Shown: in pieces, positions 37,201 to 45,838 of the stretch
Position numbering within the stretch: the stretch's first letter is position 1
How the letters are laid out: each line of letters begins with the position of its first letter
NCBI GenBank assembly: GCA_022772085.1
Contig: JALFBN010000017.1
Coordinates: 186,001-250,000 of the forward strand
Direction: 5' to 3'
Origin: Porphyromonas sp.
GTDB lineage: Bacteria; Bacteroidota; Bacteroidia; Bacteroidales; Porphyromonadaceae
DNA length: 64,000 bases
Position numbers and translations under genes: made by a program
The notes under the pieces: model-generated
What the model saw: only the letters and a program-made list of their open reading frames with translations
The model's database searches: none
Told to the model about the DNA's origin: nothing

Positions 37201-37635
37201 TTCGGGGATCATCTCCGCCAAAGCCATCGGGTAGGAGACCACCAAAGGACGATCACCCTGTTGTACCCGAGCGAGCAACTCCGAGCGCAACACTTCGCTC
37301 CCTGCATCAGTATGCCCATAGCGGATATGGCGACGATAACTTGAGGGAAAGAACAAAACAGAGCTACGTCCTAGAATCTGAACCAAGTCATTATAGAGAT
37401 AACCGGCCCGCTCCTCGTCCTCTGCGACGAGAAGGAGTGGTGTAGACTTCGCTCCTAGTTGCAAACCTGCCACCACAACAGCCAGAGAAGAGCCGGCCAA
37501 TCCATGACAGCGCACCACCTCCCCTTGGGAGAGTGTAGCCAAAACTTCAGCCAATTGTTTTACCCCCTCATGCGCCTGAAGGGTTGAAAAGAGTGCCTCG
37601 ATGGCCGTACCGGAGGCAGCAGTCGATTTTTTCAT
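34252..37635 (-). CDS. mfd: Transcription-repair coupling factor Mfd
   Basis: A 1,127-residue ATP-dependent translocase that removes RNA polymerase stalled at lesions and recruits UvrA. Domains in order: UvrB-like N-terminal module (to ~330), the RNA-polymerase-interacting CarD-like domain (SFTPGDYIVHYDHGIGRFAG, ~455-530), the superfamily 2 helicase with Walker A (GDVGFGKTE), the DEEQ box (LIIDEEQKFGV) and motif III (SATPIPRTL), the second RecA lobe with the QLRGRVGRS motif, and the C-terminal TRCF domain. Length is normal. It begins 5 nt after the metallophosphoesterase stop on the same strand and shares the bidirectional terminator. Confidence 0.97.
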   Translation of the reverse strand: MKKSTAASGTAIEALFSTLQAHEGVKQLAEVLATLSQGEVVRCHGLAGSSLAVVVAGLQLGAKSTPLLLVAEDEERAGYLYNDLVQILGRSSVLFFPSSYRRHIRYGHTDAGSEVLRSELLARVQQGDRPLVVSYPMALAEMIPEEGAVEEHVSMVAVGDTLDLSQFRSWLVDEGFTITDYVYQPGEAAFRGSIIDVFAYNADRPIRLDLFDTEVESIRSFDVETQLSSEKFDRVTLSANLATSDTLSGGQSLCAFLPKEYPILFVDYDTGMASVAGLHTEEAVIVEGEGFSSTAEMRRLLVPEECLALDIELHPIILKHGSTRLRESFHVVFSTQPQPTFHKNFDLLLEGLKHYRAEGFRVYFLSESATQVDRLREILHDLGESSFMPEVLPLTLHEGFEDATSASVFLTDHQIFERYHKYRLQSDRIRTGGVSLSLKELKSFTPGDYIVHYDHGIGRFAGLFTQRDGERQQEVVKIDYRDGAYILVSVHNLRKLSKYRSRDDEPPKLSDLGGGAWNRLKERTKKKVKDIARDLIRLYAARKEAEGFAFSPDSYLQHELEASFIYEETPDQLKAMEAVKSDMEQPRPMDRLICGDVGFGKTEIAIRAAFKAVADSKQVAVLVPTTILAYQHYRTFSERLKDLPVRVAYYSRAQTSKASKQLLEDLETGKIDIVVGTHRLVGKGVKFKDLGLLIIDEEQKFGVAVKEKLRSLQVNVDTLTMSATPIPRTLQFSLMGTRDLSNILTPPRNRYPVATEIIRFDATTIAEAISFELSRNGQVFFVHNRIDDIEQVAQMIEHHVPDCRVAIGHGRMDPHSLEELFVAFSRHEFDVLVSTTIVENGIDVSNANTIIIDGAHHFGLSDLHQLRGRVGRSSRKAFCYLIAPPMDLLPEASQRRLRAIESYSDLGSGIRIAMQDLDIRGAGNIFGSEQSGFIADLGFDAYHKVFSEAVREVKREEFGAIFDEEPNELALDEDCPFESDLYLSLPPDYVPQDAERISLYRELDNLTTEEEVANFRMRLEDRFGMLPEQVEQLILVPILRQWGRQLGLQRMVLRSSVLYLFLPEDPDDPYYQGEAFGALITYVSYHHRQCRLDENKKGVRSVRVTGIASVGEVIALLKNVLLQETGT

Positions 37636-37640
37636 GATAA

Positions 37641-38729
37641 CTACAAAGAGAAGTCCACAACAAGCAATTCGCTTTCCGTCCCCACTCTAAAGGGAGGCCC
37701 CCAAAGTCCCAAACCCGAAGAGGTATAGATATGCGTTATTCCCTCTTGATAATAGCCGTAGCCGTATTTGAAGAGGTTTTTAATCAGCCAATTTCCCGGC
37801 CAGACCTGCCCATTATGCGTATGACCATAAAAAGCAAAGTCCACTCGAGAGGCAATCGCTTCAGCGACCTCTTGATCCTCAGGTTGGTGATCCAAAAGGA
37901 ATATAGGCTTGGAATGATCGACAGCTTGGAGCAATTCAGGCAGGGATTTTCGATTGGTATTGGTACGATCGTCACGCCCCACGATCTGCACCCCATTGGG
38001 CAAAAGGACAATTTGATCTCGCAAAAGGTGAATCGGAGTCGTCGCTATAAAATCCAAACTCTCCTCAATACCACTGATATACTCATGATTGCCCAATGCC
38101 ATATAGATCCCCAATGGGGCGTTTATCCGCGCCAGCTCCTCCTCCATATGATGCTCCCGAAGTGGATCTACGATGGCATCTATGAGATCGCCACTGATCA
38201 AAACCACATCGGGCTTTTGCTCATTTATCTGTACCACAAACTCCTGCAATCGCTTTTTTGTAATTCCATACCCCAAATGGACATCGCTCACGGCGACCAC
38301 ACGCATACGCCCTTCGGTCGCAGGTTTGGTAAGATCTAAAGAAAGGGTCTGCACCACGGGATTGCGGAAGTGTACGTGCCCCACTATAAGGATCAGAGCC
38401 GTTAACCCTAGCGCCATAGGAAAGCGGTGAGGGATCCTGATAATAAAACGATGGAGTAAGTCTCCCAACAGCAGAAGCAATACCATGTAAAGGACAAAGA
38501 CCATCCAGCCCGTAGAAAGCCAGTAATAGGGATGCTCCCAAAGGAATAACGGGACATGAAAACTGCGCCCTAGGATCATAAGTGGCATTGCAAAGGTGAA
38601 AAAGATAAATCCCACTACAATAAGCCAGCGCCCCCACTTGGGTAAAAAAGAAAAATAGGAAATCGCCTTATAGGCCAGCCAAACGTTGGCCCCCATATAG
38701 CAAAGTATGAGGAAAACAAATCCAAGCAT
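37641..38729 (-). CDS. Membrane-anchored metallophosphoesterase (YkuE/YaeI type)
   Basis: A 362-residue protein with four or five N-terminal membrane segments (to ~140) and a calcineurin-like phosphoesterase domain. Metal-binding motifs are visible in order: VSDVHLGYG (D-x-H), LISGDLID (GD), MALGNHEYISG (GNHE), and near the end YGHTHNGQVWPGN (GHxH). Related proteins act on UDP-diacylglucosamine or other lipid-linked substrates; here the substrate is unknown. A ridA terminator lies just upstream, so it probably has its own promoter, and mfd follows 5 nt later. Confidence 0.9.
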   Translation of the reverse strand: MLGFVFLILCYMGANVWLAYKAISYFSFLPKWGRWLIVVGFIFFTFAMPLMILGRSFHVPLFLWEHPYYWLSTGWMVFVLYMVLLLLLGDLLHRFIIRIPHRFPMALGLTALILIVGHVHFRNPVVQTLSLDLTKPATEGRMRVVAVSDVHLGYGITKKRLQEFVVQINEQKPDVVLISGDLIDAIVDPLREHHMEEELARINAPLGIYMALGNHEYISGIEESLDFIATTPIHLLRDQIVLLPNGVQIVGRDDRTNTNRKSLPELLQAVDHSKPIFLLDHQPEDQEVAEAIASRVDFAFYGHTHNGQVWPGNWLIKNLFKYGYGYYQEGITHIYTSSGLGLWGPPFRVGTESELLVVDFSL

Positions 38730-38762
38730 AGGGCAGCAATCGGATGTTTAGGTACAAAAAAA

Positions 38763-38806
38763 TACCTATAAGGGAGCGGAAAAAGATCCATCCACCTTTA
38801 TAGGTA
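38763..38806 (-). terminator. Terminator after ridA
   Basis: TACCTATAAGG (38763-38773) pairs with CCTTTATAGGTA (38795-38806). On the minus strand the stem is followed by seven T. A third complementary arm just beyond the T-run (GGTAC at 38751-38755) could compete for the same bases. Confidence 0.8.
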
Positions 38807-38821
38807 CCCATAGGAGAGAGA

Positions 38822-39199
38822 TTACTTGCGAGCAAGTACCTCAATTTCGATAAGTCCGTTCTTGGGAAGCGTCTTTACGGCAACGGCAGAACGGGCAGGG
38901 AATGCCCCGGAGAAATGCTTCTCATATACGGCATTCATAGCGGCAAAGTCTGCCATATCAGCAAGGAAACAGGTTGTCTTGATCACATGATCAAAGGTAT
39001 AACCGGCTTCGTCTAGGATCGCTTTGAGGTTGCGGAAAACCTGTTCGGTCTGCTCAGCTACGCCACCCTCTACAAAAGCACCCGTCTTGGGATCGAGACC
39101 TAACTGCCCACTGGTGATAAGCGTATTCTCAAATTCAACAGCTTGGCTATAGGGGCCGATCGCTGCAGGGGCGTTGGGTGTACTAATTACTTTCTTCAT
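38822..39199 (-). CDS. ridA: RidA family reactive-intermediate deaminase
   Basis: A 125-residue RidA (YjgF/YER057c/UK114) protein, which hydrolyses reactive enamine/imine intermediates released by PLP enzymes. Full length and typical: ISTPNAPAAIGPYSQAV, ITSGQLGLDP, EQTEQVFRNLKAILDEAG, VIKTTCFLADMADFAAMN, and the C-terminal PARSAVAVKTLPKNGLIEIEVLA with the conserved Arg of the active site and the terminal Glu. It is the last gene of the dnaN-to-ridA run, 34 nt after rlmB, and is followed by a terminator. Confidence 0.96.
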   Translation of the reverse strand: MKKVISTPNAPAAIGPYSQAVEFENTLITSGQLGLDPKTGAFVEGGVAEQTEQVFRNLKAILDEAGYTFDHVIKTTCFLADMADFAAMNAVYEKHFSGAFPARSAVAVKTLPKNGLIEIEVLARK

Positions 39200-39233
39200 C
39201 TGTTTATCTATTTAATCGGTATAAATCCTTGTT

Positions 39234-39983
39234 CTAGTCAGCTATTCGTACCCTCCTCTGTCGTAGAGACTCAAAAAGCAAGACGCCCGCAGCGACCGAG
39301 ACGTTGAGTGATCCGATCTCTCCATATTGGGGGATTGCCACCGCTTCGTGCGCCAGTCGTGCCACGGATGGAGAGACGCCGTCGTGCTCACTGCCCATCA
39401 CAAGGGCGAGAGGCCCTGCCAAGTTACTCTCATAGTAGGCGTGTTGAGACTTTTCGCTTGCCACCACGACCTTCAGACCGCATTCAGACAAATAGCCAAC
39501 AGCTCCACTGATAGAGGGAACCCTACAAACGGGAATCCGCATCAATGCTCCTGCAGAAGCATTTACTGCATCCGCCGAAACTGATACACTACCCCGCTCG
39601 GCAATCACCACAGCATGAGCACCAGCGCACTCGGCAGAACGGGCAATAGCACCAAAATTGCGGGTATCGGTAACGCCATCCAGTAGGACAATCAGAGGAT
39701 CTTCTCCCTCTTCAAAGAGCTTGGGAACGAGCATATCCAACTCCGTGTAAGCGACCTGTGCCAAAATCGCCACACAACCTTGATGTGCCCCCCGAGTAAA
39801 ACGATTAAGACGCTCTACGGGCACCTCAAAAACAGGAACTCGCAGCGAGCGTGCTTGTTGCTTAATCGTTCGTATCTCATCCGAGACCAAAGCACGACGA
39901 ATGTAGATCTTATCAATCTCTTGCCCGGCTTCGAGAGCTTCTTGGACAGAGTGGATGCCAAATATTATTTTCTCTTTAATCAT
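39234..39983 (-). CDS. rlmB: SpoU-family 23S rRNA (guanosine-2'-O)-methyltransferase RlmB
   Basis: A 249-residue rRNA 2'-O-methyltransferase of the SPOUT superfamily; the RlmB group modifies G2251 in the peptidyl-transferase region. The N-terminal substrate-binding domain (FGIHSVQEALEAG) is followed by the knotted catalytic domain with its three motifs: DGVTDTRNFGAIARSAE, LVMGSEHDGVSPSV and IGSLNVSVAAGVLLFE. All are intact. Its first 8 nt overlap the end of recN. Confidence 0.95.
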   Translation of the reverse strand: MIKEKIIFGIHSVQEALEAGQEIDKIYIRRALVSDEIRTIKQQARSLRVPVFEVPVERLNRFTRGAHQGCVAILAQVAYTELDMLVPKLFEEGEDPLIVLLDGVTDTRNFGAIARSAECAGAHAVVIAERGSVSVSADAVNASAGALMRIPVCRVPSISGAVGYLSECGLKVVVASEKSQHAYYESNLAGPLALVMGSEHDGVSPSVARLAHEAVAIPQYGEIGSLNVSVAAGVLLFESLRQRRVRIAD

Positions 39984-41646
39984 TGTTTTGTAGCAATTCT
40001 TGTGCAGCAGCCAAAGAGGCAGGAGTTATAACATTGCCGCTTATCAGACGTGCGATTTCTTCGGTGCGCTCTTCGGGGGACAGCTCTCGGAGATCCGTTC
40101 GAGCCGTATCAGTCTCCTCGTCATATTGCTTGGAAATGAACATCTGTACCGCACTACGAGCCGCAATTTGAGGCAAATGGGTAATGGCAAATACCTGCAA
40201 ATGCCCTCCCATTGAGCGAAGCACTTTGCCCATGCGATCGGCCACACGCCCCGATACACCCGTATCGATCTCGTCAAAAAGGATCGTTGGCAAATTGTCC
40301 CAGGTGGCAAGCATAGCCTTGATCGAGAGCATCAATCGAGCTATTTCTCCTCCGGAAGCGACCTCCTCCACAGAACGTAGATCGGTCTTTCCATTCGCAC
40401 CAAAAAGGAGCGATACACGATCGCATCCCGAAGCCATAGGACTCTCGGAAGGAGTTATAAGAAAATCCACCGTGGCATGGGGCATCTCCAGCAAACGTAA
40501 ATCAGCGGTAAGTTTTTCAGACACTTGACGAGCAGCCTTGTGACGTGCTTCCGAGAGTTGTGCTCCTTGTCGGATCAACGCTTGCTCAGCCGCCTCACAC
40601 TTTTCGGAGAGTATCGCTAGCGATTCGTCCAAAGTCTCCCTCGTTTGTACTTTTTCGTAGAACTCATCACGCAAAGCAAGTAGTTGCGCTGTCGTGTTCA
40701 CATTGTATTTTCGGAAAAGATCATTCAGAAAATCCAATCGATCGGTAGCCCTATGAAGCACCTCGGGATCAGTATCAACACGATCGGAAAAGCGGGCGAA
40801 ATCGGCAGATAGATCCCGAAGATCTTCGATACAAACACCTAGGCGCTCCAACTGCTCACCCATCTCAGGGAACAATGAAGCGCGCTTCTCCAAACGATCA
40901 AGCACTACATTGAGCTGATCGACGATGCTCCCCTCTGCACTGCTTAGCCGTTCGTTGGCTTGGTATAGCTCATATTTGATCTCCTCTGCATGCTGTAAAA
41001 AAAGTTCCGTATCATGGAGAACCTCCTCTTCGCCAGCTACCAACTGAGCATCACGAAGCTCCTCATAACGATAGAGATTGTAGTCGTAAAGCTCTTCAAT
41101 GTGCCTCTTTTGTTGCAGGAGTTCTTCTTGTTCCTTAACAAGAGAGGTAAAGGTGGCATAACTTGTAGCATATGATTGCAGAAGAGTTGGGTCTTCAAGC
41201 ATACGATCAAGTAGTTCCAAATGGAACTGCTTACGTGCAAGGGCAAGGTTTTGATGCTGAGAATGCACATCAATGAGCTGCACACCCACTTGTGCTAGAT
41301 CCGATAAGGTGACAGGACTATCATTTATAAAGCAACGGCTACGCCCCGTGCGGGGCAACTCCCGACGTAAGATACAAACACCATCGTCCTCCCAAAGATC
41401 GTTTTGCTTGAGATAAAGTTCTACTGCTTCGGGCAACGCAGTAAATACCCCTTCGATGACACTTCTAGAGGCTCCCGACTTAATCATACTCACCTCCGCC
41501 CTGCGCCCGAGGAGCATTGAAAGGGCTCCTACAAAGATACTTTTTCCGGCCCCCGTCTCCCCCGTAATAGAGGAAAACCCCGCTTCAAAGCCAACTTCGA
41601 GGTGATCAATGAGTATAAAATTTTGAATGCTTAAGTGCTGCAGCAT
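39976..41646 (-). CDS. recN: DNA repair protein RecN
   Basis: A 556-residue SMC-like ATPase that acts in double-strand break repair. It has the N-terminal Walker A (SSITGETGAGKSIFVGAL), a central coiled coil (~150-370, rich in Glu, Leu and Gln) and the C-terminal signature and Walker B region (SGGEIARLMLSIKAML, TILFDEIDTGVSG), then IAARSAVQMFISK. Length is normal for the family. It starts 13 nt after the DUF4835 gene and overlaps rlmB by 8 nt. Confidence 0.97.
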   Translation of the reverse strand: MLQHLSIQNFILIDHLEVGFEAGFSSITGETGAGKSIFVGALSMLLGRRAEVSMIKSGASRSVIEGVFTALPEAVELYLKQNDLWEDDGVCILRRELPRTGRSRCFINDSPVTLSDLAQVGVQLIDVHSQHQNLALARKQFHLELLDRMLEDPTLLQSYATSYATFTSLVKEQEELLQQKRHIEELYDYNLYRYEELRDAQLVAGEEEVLHDTELFLQHAEEIKYELYQANERLSSAEGSIVDQLNVVLDRLEKRASLFPEMGEQLERLGVCIEDLRDLSADFARFSDRVDTDPEVLHRATDRLDFLNDLFRKYNVNTTAQLLALRDEFYEKVQTRETLDESLAILSEKCEAAEQALIRQGAQLSEARHKAARQVSEKLTADLRLLEMPHATVDFLITPSESPMASGCDRVSLLFGANGKTDLRSVEEVASGGEIARLMLSIKAMLATWDNLPTILFDEIDTGVSGRVADRMGKVLRSMGGHLQVFAITHLPQIAARSAVQMFISKQYDEETDTARTDLRELSPEERTEEIARLISGNVITPASLAAAQELLQNND

Positions 41647-41659
41647 AAGGTCGAGGGGA

Positions 41660-42571
41660 TTAACGCTTCAAGGCATCGAGTGTATTACCTTCGGTCGGAT
41701 AGATTTTGCTGAGGATTTTATGGGCCCTTTGCTTCTCCTCTTGCGAAGCCTTCTCTGCCACTTTGACCAGCTCCGACAATTTCGTTTGGGAAAAGAGGAT
41801 CAATAGTGGCGATCGGGGAGTATTTTGCCAAACGCTCTCTAGTAGAGAAAGAGCGTCTAGGAGCGTCGTCCGTCCTCGCTGTACGTTGGCAACGAGTTCA
41901 TCCAACCCCTTACGGTGGTAGGTGTACCACATTTGGCGAAACGGTTCTTGTGCCGCATCGCTAAGCGCCTCAGCAATTGCATATCTGTTATAGTCATTGT
42001 CAAACGCGGCCCACCCCTTCCACTCGGGATTGGCCTGACCGGCTAGACGCACCAACTGCCGAAGCTCATTGCGCGCCACGTTCCCTCCCAAAGGAGAAAA
42101 GCTATCAAAATCTAAAGCCAGGATATAGTAAGCGTAAAAGATCACACTGGCAACGAGGTTACTTCTCACCTCATTTGGAGAGTATTCCAAGCGGTCAAAG
42201 GGTTGAAATTCAAAGTTCAAATCCCGATCTCGCCAGACTAAAAGGGGTGATTGATACGAGCTATTGTAAACAGGGCGTTGTGCCGTAACATAGAGCTCGC
42301 CCGTATATTTCCGCTCCTCCTCTACGGCCGTTAGATTGATGGCAAAGGCACACTCTATGCGCTCTGCAGGGCTGAATTGTGCAGAAGTCCAGCGGGTATT
42401 GTTGAGCATCTCGGTCAATTGCCGCTCCATCTCTACGAACTGTTGTGCATCAACCGTCCCCAGCCGTTCGGTATTGATCGAGACCTTGGCCTTGAGTTCT
42501 TGCGCAGAGAGTTCTTTAGAGAAAAGCCCCAAGCCAATGAGAAAAAAGTAAAGCCAACCCTTCAGTTCCAT
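41660..42571 (-). CDS. DUF4835 family protein (annotated elsewhere as T9SS protein PorD)
   Basis: A 303-residue exported protein with a signal peptide ending LSAQ. The family pattern is visible: KVSINTERLGTVDAQQFVEMERQLTEMLNNTRWTSAQF, then VYNSSYQSPLLVWRDRDLNFEFQPFDRLEYSPNEVRSNL and an AYYILALDFDSFSPLGG segment. DUF4835 genes are conserved through Bacteroidota, almost always beside coaBC and recN as here, and have been named PorD as a T9SS-related component. I recall that name rather than derive it from the sequence. It overlaps coaBC by 10 nt. This would link the housekeeping run to export of the T9SS cargos in this window. Confidence 0.85.
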   Translation of the reverse strand: MELKGWLYFFLIGLGLFSKELSAQELKAKVSINTERLGTVDAQQFVEMERQLTEMLNNTRWTSAQFSPAERIECAFAINLTAVEEERKYTGELYVTAQRPVYNSSYQSPLLVWRDRDLNFEFQPFDRLEYSPNEVRSNLVASVIFYAYYILALDFDSFSPLGGNVARNELRQLVRLAGQANPEWKGWAAFDNDYNRYAIAEALSDAAQEPFRQMWYTYHRKGLDELVANVQRGRTTLLDALSLLESVWQNTPRSPLLILFSQTKLSELVKVAEKASQEEKQRAHKILSKIYPTEGNTLDALKR

Positions 42572-43791
42572 GTAAAATGGGTCTCCAAATAGTCTAAAAT
42601 ATCCCGAGCCACCGCCTCTTTGCTTTTAAGTTCATAGGCAGAAACGATACCCTTTCGATCCAAAAGGGTTACCTTATTAGTCGCGGTGGCAAATCCTGCT
42701 CCTGCATCACTCAAAGAGTTGAGCACCATAAGATCCATTCCTTTGCGCTCCATCTTACGTTGTGTCTCCGTTATATCAGTGGAGGTCTCCAAAGCGAAGC
42801 CGACCATCACTTGCGAGGTTGTTTTCCTTGCCCCAAGGGTAGCAGCAATATCGGGATTCTTTATCAGGGAAAGAGCCATAGCCTCTCCCGTTGCCTCTCT
42901 TTTGATCTTGCCTGAAGCAACCTCCAGAGGGCGATAATCTGCCACAGCGGCAGAGAAGATTGCAAGCCGACTCTTCGGGGCCACCTGTTCACAAGCCAAG
43001 AGCATCTCCATAGCAGTAGCCACACGCACCACATGTACCCCTTCAGGATCGGGCAAAGCCGTAGGCCCCGAGACCAAATGTACCGTAGCACCACGCAAAG
43101 CACACGCTTGAGCCAACGCATATCCCATACGTCCTGTGGAGTAGTTGCCTACGAAGCGCACCGCATCAATAGGTTCATAGGTAGGACCGGCTGTGATCAA
43201 AACCTCCATACCATGTAAGGGACTACGAGGGGCTTCAGTCGTCTCTTCTTCAAAAAAAACGCGTACGAGGCGGGCGATCTCTTCGGGCTCTTCCATACGC
43301 CCTTTGCCCTCCAAGCCACTGGCGAGAAAGCCGCTACCAGGTTCTACAATGCGCACTCCCCTCTCTTGCAGAAGGCGCAAATTCTGTTGTGTTGCCTCAT
43401 GATGATACATATCCAAATCCATCGCAGGGGCAACCCATACAGGGGCCTTCATCGAGAGGTAGGTCGTGAGCAACATATTGTCTGCCACACCCGTTGCCAT
43501 TTTAGCCAGCGTCGCGGCTGAAGCCGGGGCAATAAGCATAAGATCAGCCCACAATCCTAGGGAGACATGACTGTGCCAGGAACCATCTCGACGGTCAAAG
43601 AACTCTGAAACAACGGGTTTCTGGGTCAAAGTCGCCAACGTCAATGGGGTAACAAACTCCTTACCCGAGGGGGTGATCACCACCTGCACCTCTGCACCTT
43701 CCTTCACCAACAGTCGAATGAGGGATGCACTCTTGTAGGCAGCGATGCTCCCTGTAATCCCTAAGACGATGTGTTTACCTTTAAGCCCCAT
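42562..43791 (-). CDS. coaBC: Bifunctional phosphopantothenoylcysteine decarboxylase/synthetase
   Basis: A 409-residue two-domain coenzyme A biosynthesis enzyme. The N-terminal CoaC flavoprotein domain (~1-185) has GSIAAYKSASLIRLL, the PASAATLAKMATGVADNML loop and PAMDLDMYHHEATQ with the catalytic His region. The C-terminal CoaB synthetase domain has ITAGPTYEPIDAVRFVGNYSTGRMGYALAQA, AAVADYRP, KIKR and an ADP/CTP-binding end. Together they turn phosphopantothenate and cysteine into phosphopantetheine. It lies 21 nt after the exonuclease gene and overlaps DUF4835 by 10 nt. Confidence 0.97.
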   Translation of the reverse strand: MGLKGKHIVLGITGSIAAYKSASLIRLLVKEGAEVQVVITPSGKEFVTPLTLATLTQKPVVSEFFDRRDGSWHSHVSLGLWADLMLIAPASAATLAKMATGVADNMLLTTYLSMKAPVWVAPAMDLDMYHHEATQQNLRLLQERGVRIVEPGSGFLASGLEGKGRMEEPEEIARLVRVFFEEETTEAPRSPLHGMEVLITAGPTYEPIDAVRFVGNYSTGRMGYALAQACALRGATVHLVSGPTALPDPEGVHVVRVATAMEMLLACEQVAPKSRLAIFSAAVADYRPLEVASGKIKREATGEAMALSLIKNPDIAATLGARKTTSQVMVGFALETSTDITETQRKMERKGMDLMVLNSLSDAGAGFATATNKVTLLDRKGIVSAYELKSKEAVARDILDYLETHFTWN

Positions 43792-43812
43792 AGCCCCCTG
43801 TATATGAATATC

Positions 43813-44589
43813 TTACTTTTTTTCAGTTGCCAATTGCAAGCGAAGACGCATAAGATGCCTCTTGGTATCCTCAGAAAAGTCCGCCTTCATAACCCAATCA
43901 TAATACCCCGGTTCTTTGCGCAAAACCTCAGCCACGGGGACCCCTTTGTGCTTACCAAAGTTAACCACGACTTCGTCTTTGTCATTATAGATAAAGCGAC
44001 CGGCTAAGTCAAGGTTGCGCTGTTGCATACTAAATGAAGAGAGAAAGTCTACATCATTTTGCAACTCCTCGGGATAACGTTCGAGCTGTGCTTTGAGTAC
44101 TTCCAGGGTTGCCCGTGTATCAGCCTCGGCAGAATGGGCATCCGTAAGCTCTTTATTGCAATAAAATCGGTATGCAGCCTCTAGCGTACGTCGCTCCAGT
44201 TTATGGTAAATGGTCTGTACATCAATGAAGCGACAACGTGTAAAATCGACCTCGACGCTCGCACGCAAAAACTCCTCTCCGAGCATAGGCACATCGAATC
44301 GATTAGAGTTATACCCTGCAATATCGCACCCTTGAATCATCGTGGCGAGACTCTTAGCGACCTGACGAAACGTAGGACAATCCTGCACATCCTCGTCCTT
44401 GATCCCATGAATCTCAGTACTTTCAGGGGGAATGGGACACTCCGGATTGAGACGACGTGTCCGCACTTCTTCCCTCCCATCGGGGTAAACTTTTATCAAA
44501 GAGATCTCAATGATACGATCCTTTTCGGGACTGAGCCCCGTGGATTCAATATCAAAAAAGATGAGCGGACGCTTAAGCTGTAGATTCAT
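43813..44589 (-). CDS. DnaQ-like 3'-5' exonuclease
   Basis: A 258-residue DEDD-superfamily exonuclease. ExoI is FFDIESTGLSPEKDRI (the DxE), ExoII is AGYNSNRFDVPMLGEEFLR (the D), and ExoIII is DAHSAEADTRATLEVL (HxAxxD, DEDDh type). A C-terminal ~60-residue part (NFGKHKGVPVAEVLRKEPGYYDWVMKADF) is the quinolinate/PIN-like tail common in Bacteroidota homologues. It is coupled to dnaN (4-nt gap), which supports a role as proofreading subunit of DNA polymerase III or a similar nuclease, though the separate epsilon gene could be elsewhere. Confidence 0.93.
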   Translation of the reverse strand: MNLQLKRPLIFFDIESTGLSPEKDRIIEISLIKVYPDGREEVRTRRLNPECPIPPESTEIHGIKDEDVQDCPTFRQVAKSLATMIQGCDIAGYNSNRFDVPMLGEEFLRASVEVDFTRCRFIDVQTIYHKLERRTLEAAYRFYCNKELTDAHSAEADTRATLEVLKAQLERYPEELQNDVDFLSSFSMQQRNLDLAGRFIYNDKDEVVVNFGKHKGVPVAEVLRKEPGYYDWVMKADFSEDTKRHLMRLRLQLATEKK

Positions 44590-44593
44590 GGGA

Positions 44594-45772
44594 TTAGCGA
44601 GCCGTCGATTGTGGCATTATAATGTTGATCAATTCCGTCTCGGGAGCATTCTCTGAGGGGATAATCAGCATAGCGCGCGACTGATCGGCAATACCGAAGA
44701 CGATATGTTCCGAGTCAATCGTACTGATCAACGTAATAAACGAGGAGACATTAAAGCGGAGTTTCATAGTAACGTTAGCGGGATTATCTACCGTAAAGTG
44801 CTCTTCTGCCTGACGATCCCCCATGCTCGTATTACGCATCGTAACGGTCATTTCATTACCGGCAATCATTACATCCATCGGGTCTTTGTCCATCCCCATG
44901 AAGGAGTTCATACGCTTAAGAGCGGGCAAGAAGAGACGAGACTCAATGCTGATGCGATAGGGATTATCTTGAGGAATTACCGAATCATAGACGGGATAAC
45001 GCCCCTCTACAAGGCGAGTCGATGCCTCGATATTACCAACTTTGAAAAAGGCCTTCCTATCAGAATGCGATACGACCACGTCCTCCTCTAAATAGTGTGC
45101 AAGGAGTGTACGTAAGAAGTTGGCCATCTTCTGAGGCAAGAGGAACTGATAGGGCGACTGCACACGCACGTCACTAGACTCCACGATTGAGGGATCGGTA
45201 ACAGAGAAATTGGAGAACTTCGTCAGAATTTCCCCCGTCGTTGCCACCATGGCAAGGTATTTGGGTTTGAAATCGAAGCAGATCGAAGAGAGCACAGGAC
45301 GAGCCTCCTTGGCAAAAATCGAACCAATCGTAAGCTCTAGACCACGACGCAACGAAGCAGCCGATAGGGTGGCAACATGGGCCGTTTTAGCCTCTTCACG
45401 ATCTTTGTCGTCCTTTGGATAAAGGTCTGCATCGCTGGTTGCAAAGCGGATATACCCTCCATTGAATGACATAGAGAGCAACGACTGCTCAGCGTCGTAG
45501 TCAAAGGTTAAAGGCTGATCGGGCAGGTCGCGCACATACTCCAAAAGATCCTTGGGGAATACCGCAAAAGAGGTGTCTCCATCCGACTCTATAATGGGGA
45601 TCACACCACGGCTACGCATTACGCCATCGGAACCCGTTACATAGAGCTGCTTATCTATAATCTCAAAGAGATAGTAAGTCAAAATCGGCATCTCATTGTA
45701 CACCGAAGGCAACACTTTACTTTGATTTTGAAGGAGAGAGAAAAGCTCCCCCGAAGATATTTTGAACGTCAT
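44594..45772 (-). CDS. dnaN: DNA polymerase III beta subunit (sliding clamp)
   Basis: A 392-residue ring-forming processivity clamp, slightly longer than the E. coli form (366). The three repeated clamp domains are seen: SSGELFSLLQNQSKVLPSV at the start, GGYIRFATSDADLYP near residue 110, the middle QSPYQFLLPQKMANFLRTLL domain, and the C-terminal SSFITLISTIDSEHIVFGI with QSRAMLIIPSE. It is the first gene of the run to ridA, with a -7 box about 40 bp upstream. It is not next to dnaA, as is usual in Bacteroidota. Confidence 0.97.
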   Translation of the reverse strand: MTFKISSGELFSLLQNQSKVLPSVYNEMPILTYYLFEIIDKQLYVTGSDGVMRSRGVIPIIESDGDTSFAVFPKDLLEYVRDLPDQPLTFDYDAEQSLLSMSFNGGYIRFATSDADLYPKDDKDREEAKTAHVATLSAASLRRGLELTIGSIFAKEARPVLSSICFDFKPKYLAMVATTGEILTKFSNFSVTDPSIVESSDVRVQSPYQFLLPQKMANFLRTLLAHYLEEDVVVSHSDRKAFFKVGNIEASTRLVEGRYPVYDSVIPQDNPYRISIESRLFLPALKRMNSFMGMDKDPMDVMIAGNEMTVTMRNTSMGDRQAEEHFTVDNPANVTMKLRFNVSSFITLISTIDSEHIVFGIADQSRAMLIIPSENAPETELINIIMPQSTAR

Positions 45773-45808
45773 ACTGATTATGTATTAGCTATGATTATTG
45801 CAGTTGGA

Positions 45809-45816
45809 CAAAAGTA
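45809..45816 (-). promoter_or_regulatory. -7 promoter box of the dnaN run
   Basis: TACTTTTG on the minus strand, 36 bp before the dnaN ATG. It would give a leader of about 30 nt. Confidence 0.55.
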
Positions 45817-45838
45817 GCCATTTTTCCCTAAAGTAGAA

